Shown here in pieces: positions 60,057-64,000 of a DNA stretch of 64,000 nucleotides. How positions within the stretch are numbered: the first letter of the stretch is position 1; each line of letters opens with the position of its first letter. Under the pieces are notes generated by a model that saw only the letters and a list, made by a program, of their open reading frames with translations, was not told where the DNA came from and searched no databases. A program made the position numbers and the translations under genes. The DNA is from Rebecca billardiae RCC1528 (Eukaryota; Haptophyta), in NCBI GenBank assembly GCA_965240325.2, contig OZ251238.1:1302001-1366000 (forward strand), given 5' to 3'.

Positions 60057-61679
60057 ATGGCGCTCGGCACCTCGCGCAACTCGGCTGCACGCGCGGCTGC
60101 GCTGCTTGCGCTCGCGCTCGCGTGCGTACCCGCGCTGCTCCTCGCCCTGCCAGTCAGCGATGCTGCGGATGCGCGCTCGGCGCACACGCGCGTGCGAGCG
60201 CGCGCCCTGCTCGCAGCGGCCGCGGCTGACGAGCTGCACGACGGCACGGCCGCGGCGGCGTGCGATGGCGGCGCGTGCGCCACGAATGCGACAGCTGCTT
60301 CCGCGCACCAAGACGGCGCGGTGACATCCGACAACACCACTGAGCACGCGGCTGCGCCTGCCCCGCCGCTGCCGCCCAATCGCACGGTGCGCGAGCCGAG
60401 CGCCCCCGCGGCTGCAGATGAGACGCTGTCGACGACGGAGGGCCAGGTGGGCGAGCCCGAGGCGCACGACGAGCAGCTGCAGACGGCGCTGTGCCTTCAG
60501 CGCCTGGGCGGGGAGGACAAGCATTTCCTTCGCTCGCCCGAGACGGCGCTCGAGAAGCTCGGCCTTGCGGCGGTGGTGCTCCTGGCCGGGGCGGGCGCTG
60601 CGTTCATGGCGGGGCTGGTGGCCAGGGCGTATCGCCGCGGCGGCTGGGAGCCCTCCAAGAAGGCGGCGTTGATGCTCGGCGGCGCGCTGCTTGCAACCAC
60701 TGACGGCGTGACGGACGTGCTGCTCGCGACTGAGTGGTACCGTTGCGGCCACCACGTCTGGGCGGCGATCGCGCTCGGCTGCGTCGGGCTGAACACGCTG
60801 GCGGCGCTCGTCGTCGGCTCGCTGGGGGGCTACATCACTGGCAATGGCGATAACTCGAGCTGCAGCGAGCGCGCCGGGGCGGCCGTGACGAGCGTGCTGC
60901 AGCTCGGCGCCGTGCACGCGGCGGTGCTGCGCGTGTGGCGCGGCCAGCACGTCGACCCAGGTGAGGCACAGATGGTGCTCCAGCTCAAGCAGTTTGAGGT
61001 GGCGCTCGAGGCAGCGCCGCAGGTGTTCGTGCAGGGGTACGTGCTGCTGTGGCTGGGCGCGGAGCGCGCGTCGGCGCTGTCGTGGGTCTCGCTCGCCGTC
61101 TCCGTCGCGGGCATGAGCCTCGTGCTCGGCGACGTCTACGCCGATACGATGCGCCGGAACAACTATCCCGGCGCACCCGACGACAGCGAAGGGGACGGCG
61201 GTGGCGCGAGATGGGCGGCGCGCGCGCTCGGTCCGCTCGGCGTGGTGAGCCGCGCGCTGCCGATCGCGCTGTTCGGCTGCGCTTTCGGCAACTGGCTGGC
61301 GCTGGCGCTGCTCGGCGCGCTCGCCGTGCTCGTCGCCCTCCTGCGCTTCGAGCTGAGGGACAAAGGTGGGTGTGAGCCGTGGTTCTATGCAGTGGTCTGG
61401 TCCTTCCTCTTCTACGCGGCCGCACCCCTTGTGCAGCTGGAGAACGAAACCAGCGCGCGCGGCGAGGTGCGCATCGTCGTGTGGACGGCGGCGGTCGAGC
61501 TCGCGCTCGGCGCCGCCGCGCTCGGTGCGCCGTCGCCCTGGCACGCCGCGCAGCCCGCCGGCTTGCTGGTGGGTGCCGCGTGTCTGTTTGGCGTGTGCTG
61601 GCTGGGCCGGCTGGGTGCAGCCGGCGTGCTGCTGCGCGCCAAGGCGGCTCGGTTTGACGAGAGACTGGCGCTGCTCTGA
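60057..61679 (+). CDS. XK-related-like multi-pass membrane protein, copy 2
   Basis: 540 residues, single exon. Signal peptide AALLALALACVPALLLALP, then an acidic/Thr-rich lumenal region with an NAT glycosylation sequon, then the same membrane core as copy 1: LMLGGALLATTDGVTDVLLA, WAAIALGCVGLNTLAALVVG, LKQFEVALEAAPQVFVQGYV and the closing GAACLFGVCWLGRLGAAGVL. The lumenal regions differ more than the cores. The two genes are in opposite orientation, transcribed away from each other with the disordered-protein ORF between them, implying an inverted duplication with later divergence. Confidence 0.8.
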   Translation: MALGTSRNSAARAAALLALALACVPALLLALPVSDAADARSAHTRVRARALLAAAAADELHDGTAAAACDGGACATNATAASAHQDGAVTSDNTTEHAAAPAPPLPPNRTVREPSAPAAADETLSTTEGQVGEPEAHDEQLQTALCLQRLGGEDKHFLRSPETALEKLGLAAVVLLAGAGAAFMAGLVARAYRRGGWEPSKKAALMLGGALLATTDGVTDVLLATEWYRCGHHVWAAIALGCVGLNTLAALVVGSLGGYITGNGDNSSCSERAGAAVTSVLQLGAVHAAVLRVWRGQHVDPGEAQMVLQLKQFEVALEAAPQVFVQGYVLLWLGAERASALSWVSLAVSVAGMSLVLGDVYADTMRRNNYPGAPDDSEGDGGGARWAARALGPLGVVSRALPIALFGCAFGNWLALALLGALAVLVALLRFELRDKGGCEPWFYAVVWSFLFYAAAPLVQLENETSARGEVRIVVWTAAVELALGAAALGAPSPWHAAQPAGLLVGAACLFGVCWLGRLGAAGVLLRAKAARFDERLALL

Positions 61680-62058
61680 CATCAGTCTGAGCTCGCGCAC
61701 GACGGTCGTGAGCAGGGCGTATACAGCAGGCAATCGCGGGCAATAATAAGGAGCAGCTGTCACGTTTAAGAAACTGGGCGGGCTTGCTAGCCAGCAATAG
61801 GCACGACGGCGCCGGGGCGCGGTCCGGCGGGCAGTGGCACGGGGCCAGGGGCGGTGGCTTGAGGGGCTAGATGAGTGTGATGACGATGTAGCCCCTCAGA
61901 TGATTATATAGTCGTCATGCTGAACGAGGCCGCCGTGCGCGGGCGGCGGCCGGTCACTCGACTACGGTTCGTCCGAGTGACGATCGGGCGCCCACCGGTT
62001 CGCACTCTGTGCCAGGGCACCGCGAGGACGCCACCCCAGAGCCTGCGCCGCGCCGTCG
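61680..62058. repeat. Dispersed MITE-like fragment (61729-61785)
   Basis: CAGGCAATCGCGGGCAATAA at 61729 and the following GTCACGTTTAAGAAACTGGG match the right end of the 48169-48735 element (inverted) with 3-base insertions. No gene in the rest. Confidence 0.7.
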
Positions 62059-63738
62059 TCACTGCCGACCGAGCGGCGGCCCGAACGGGGCGGCGTGCGT
62101 GCGCGGCGTGAAGGGGCCATCGTGAGGGCCTGAGCCTTGGGGCGCCGACGACGCTGCAGCCGCGGCGCCGTGCAGCTTGACGGCGGCTCCGCCGTACACG
62201 GCGGGCGCGCTTGGCGCGTCGGCGTTGAAGCAGCCCTGGCCGCTGATGGTGACGCACGCCGGACGCACGCCGGCAGCCAAGATCGCGCCCGCGGCTGGCG
62301 GGATCGACGGCGCCGCGCCGCCGAGCGCGGGCGCGGACGCGCGGCGCCCGTGCTGCCCGCCGCGCATCCCCTGCACCTGCGCCGACGCGGCGCGGCCAGG
62401 CGCCGCGGACGCGCGGCGTGCGTGCGCGGGCGCGTCGGCGCGCGCCACGGGCGCGCTCCCGCCGCGCGCGCGCGCGCGCGCCGAGAGCAGCTTGCCCACG
62501 ACGAACGGCCGTTCGTTCACGCCCACCGCGCGCCCGTCCACCTCCGCGAGACACGGCGGTCCGGCGAGTAGAATGAACGACCGTGTGTCTTTGGGCGCGC
62601 ACGGCATCTGCGCGGTGGTGTGCGCGAGCGCGCCGCGTGGCGCGGCGGCGAGCGGGCACGGGGCGATGTTGAGCTTCGCCAGCCGCTCGCAGCCGTTCAG
62701 CAGCGCGCCGAGCAGCGGCGCGTCGTCCACGCCGAGATCGCATCCCGAGATATCGATCTCGCGCAGCGCGGAGCACACGAGCAGCGCGTGTACAGACTCT
62801 GCGCCCACGCCGTTGCCCGCGCAGCGCAGCGACTCGAGCGCCTGGGCGCAGCCGTCGAGGCTGCCCGGGGGCAGCTCGAACGGCTCGCCCTCCGCAAGCC
62901 GCTGCTGCGCCACGTGCAGCTCGCGCAGCCGCACCGCGCGGTCCAGCCCGCCGACGTGCGTCAGCCGGTTGCGACTCAGCCGCAGCCTCTCTAAGGAGCC
63001 GGGCGCGAGCCAGTCGTCGAGCGAGGCGAGCGCGTTGTCCTCGGCGTGCAGCTGGCGCAGCGAGCGGACGTGCGAGAAGGGCTCGAGCGAGGTGAGCGCG
63101 TTTCCCGAGATGAACGCCACCTCGAGGACGGGCAGCGCCTGCGGGGGGCGGAGGGGGGGGCGGCGGGAGGGGGTGAGCACGCGGGCGCAGACGCGCGGTT
63201 GTGTTGACGGCTCGGCGCGCGAAGCGCCCGCTGCGGCGGGGCGCGAGAGGCGCGTGGCGTGCGGCCGCACGCCGCGCACCTGAATCCCCTCCACGTGCGA
63301 GAGCCGCTGACCGTCCAGGTGCAGGTGCGTGATCGAGCGGAGGAACGCGCGCCGGCTGACGCCCGCGGCGGGCTTGCGCCGTACGCCAAGCTCGATCAGC
63401 GCATGCAGATTCGGGTCGTCCTCGGGCTCGGACGTCTTGGCGTGCTGGTCGCGCGTGGTACGGCGCGCAGTGGCGAACGCCGAGTAGTCGAACGCGCTCG
63501 AGGGCTCGCCGCGCGCCGAGGCCGGGCCCGAGCCAGAGGGCGACGCACGCTCGCCGCGCGCCGCCGCCTCCGCCGACGCGTCGCTCTGCTCCGACGGGAA
63601 GGCCGGTGGGCGGCCGTCCGTGCGGGATGCGCCGAGATGGTGGCTGGCCTGGGAGCCGTCGTTTGCGAGCTGCGGCTTGGGCGGCGGCTCGAGCGCGAGG
63701 CCGGAGAGAGCGTCGGTCAAGCCCAGCGGCGCCGACAT
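62059..63738 (-). CDS. Leucine-rich repeat protein
   Basis: Two exons: 63738-63280 and 63138-62059 over a 141-nt GT-AG intron (phase 0), giving 512 residues. The N-terminal 110 residues are low complexity. From about residue 130 LRRs of the SDS22 type begin: ITHLHLDGQRLSHVEGIQ|ALPVLEVAFISGNALTSLEP, LRQLHAEDNALASLDDWL, LERLRLSRNRLTHVGGL, LRELHVAQQRL, then LESLRCAGNGV and LREIDISGCDLG, about seven to eight repeats. The C-terminal 150 residues are Ala/Arg/Pro-rich. A protein-phosphatase-1 regulator or ciliary role is typical of such architectures but not shown here. Confidence 0.82.
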   Translation of the reverse strand: MSAPLGLTDALSGLALEPPPKPQLANDGSQASHHLGASRTDGRPPAFPSEQSDASAEAAARGERASPSGSGPASARGEPSSAFDYSAFATARRTTRDQHAKTSEPEDDPNLHALIELGVRRKPAAGVSRRAFLRSITHLHLDGQRLSHVEGIQVRGVRPHATRLSRPAAAGASRAEPSTQPRVCARVLTPSRRPPLRPPQALPVLEVAFISGNALTSLEPFSHVRSLRQLHAEDNALASLDDWLAPGSLERLRLSRNRLTHVGGLDRAVRLRELHVAQQRLAEGEPFELPPGSLDGCAQALESLRCAGNGVGAESVHALLVCSALREIDISGCDLGVDDAPLLGALLNGCERLAKLNIAPCPLAAAPRGALAHTTAQMPCAPKDTRSFILLAGPPCLAEVDGRAVGVNERPFVVGKLLSARARARGGSAPVARADAPAHARRASAAPGRAASAQVQGMRGGQHGRRASAPALGGAAPSIPPAAGAILAAGVRPACVTISGQGCFNADAPSAPAVYGGAAVKLHGAAAAASSAPQGSGPHDGPFTPRTHAAPFGPPLGRQ

Positions 63739-63912
63739 GGACGCTATAGCGGTTATGCCGGCCGGTTCAAAGGTGCGGGGCGGGGCGCGAGACCGTCCGG
63801 CCGCCCGTGACTGTGCAGCGCAGCGCTGTCTTCATGCAATCCGGCTCATCGCCTATTGGTCGAAGGGATGGTGCTACACTGTACTGGCTATTTCGGTGCT
63901 GGGCGCCCATCC

Positions 63913-64000
63913 ATGCTAGGTCATATTCGAGCAGGGATGCGGTGGGCGGGCGCAATCGTGCTCGCTGTGGCCTGCGCGGTGCGCGCCGACTTCCAGCCGG
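63913..64000 (+). CDS. 5' end of a secreted or membrane protein (cut by window edge)
   Basis: ATG at 63913 (or in frame at 63937) begins GMRWAGAIVLAVACAVRA followed by DFQP, a classical signal peptide with cleavage expected after VRA. The frame is open to the window edge. It is divergent from the LRR gene with 174 bp between ATGs. Family unknown. Confidence 0.55.
   Translation, partial: MLGHIRAGMRWAGAIVLAVACAVRADFQP

Overview
The window is nuclear DNA of a GC-rich microbial eukaryote, most likely a haptophyte alga (a pavlovophyte such as Diacronema is my best guess, by inference only). The evidence is roughly 65-70% GC in coding DNA, short spliceosomal introns (79-302 nt) with a stereotyped GTGCG donor and GCGCAG acceptor, closely packed genes on both strands, a transporter with signal-peptide-plus-transit-like N terminus (complex plastid), and protein families common in haptophytes (SHSWHDD/WIDKCCIDQ membrane proteins, GT47 exostosins, eukaryotic SpoVS). 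Housekeeping genes are clearly eukaryotic: LSM4, GINS subunit PSF1, RPS27 and PEX2.

Layout. 1-6.8 kb: a COMM-domain gene and a heparan-sulfate-2-O-sulfotransferase-like gene diverge from a 399-bp inverted repeat, followed by a 1.42-kb direct duplication. 6.85-9.5 kb: hybrid histidine kinase. 9.6-16 kb: repeat-rich, with a 293-bp tandem repeat, a truncated NAD-epimerase fragment interrupted by composite repeats, and five hairpin-forming 64-72-bp tandem units. 16-20.7 kb: three genes on the minus strand (MATE transporter, Sel1-MYND, GT47). 22.1-27.5 kb: membrane-anchored class III aminotransferase, galactokinase-like kinase and a RING-CH membrane protein. 27.5-31 kb: no recognisable gene. 31-42.4 kb: double-SpoVS gene, beta-propeller membrane protein, C-type lectin-like protein, six-TM SHSWHDD protein with a 19-nt microexon, MddA/NnrU-like methyltransferase and an ankyrin protein. 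43.3-47.4 kb: LSM4, PSF1 and RPS27 among TIR-like repeats. 49.8-55.4 kb: DMT transporter, PEX2 and a second GT47. 56-64 kb: a diverged pair of XK-related-like membrane proteins around a disordered-protein ORF, then an LRR gene and the start of a secreted protein running off the right edge.

No operon logic is expected or seen. Recurrent head-to-head pairs with gaps of 141-217 bp (galactokinase/RING-CH, PEX2/GT47, XKR-like/disordered ORF, LRR/secreted protein) suggest bidirectional promoters. Four short TIR-like pairs recur, three of them with TA on the outer side of both arms, as expected of Tc1/mariner-type MITEs. Exon coordinates come from reading frame, GT-AG sites and family alignment by eye; no transcript evidence was available.
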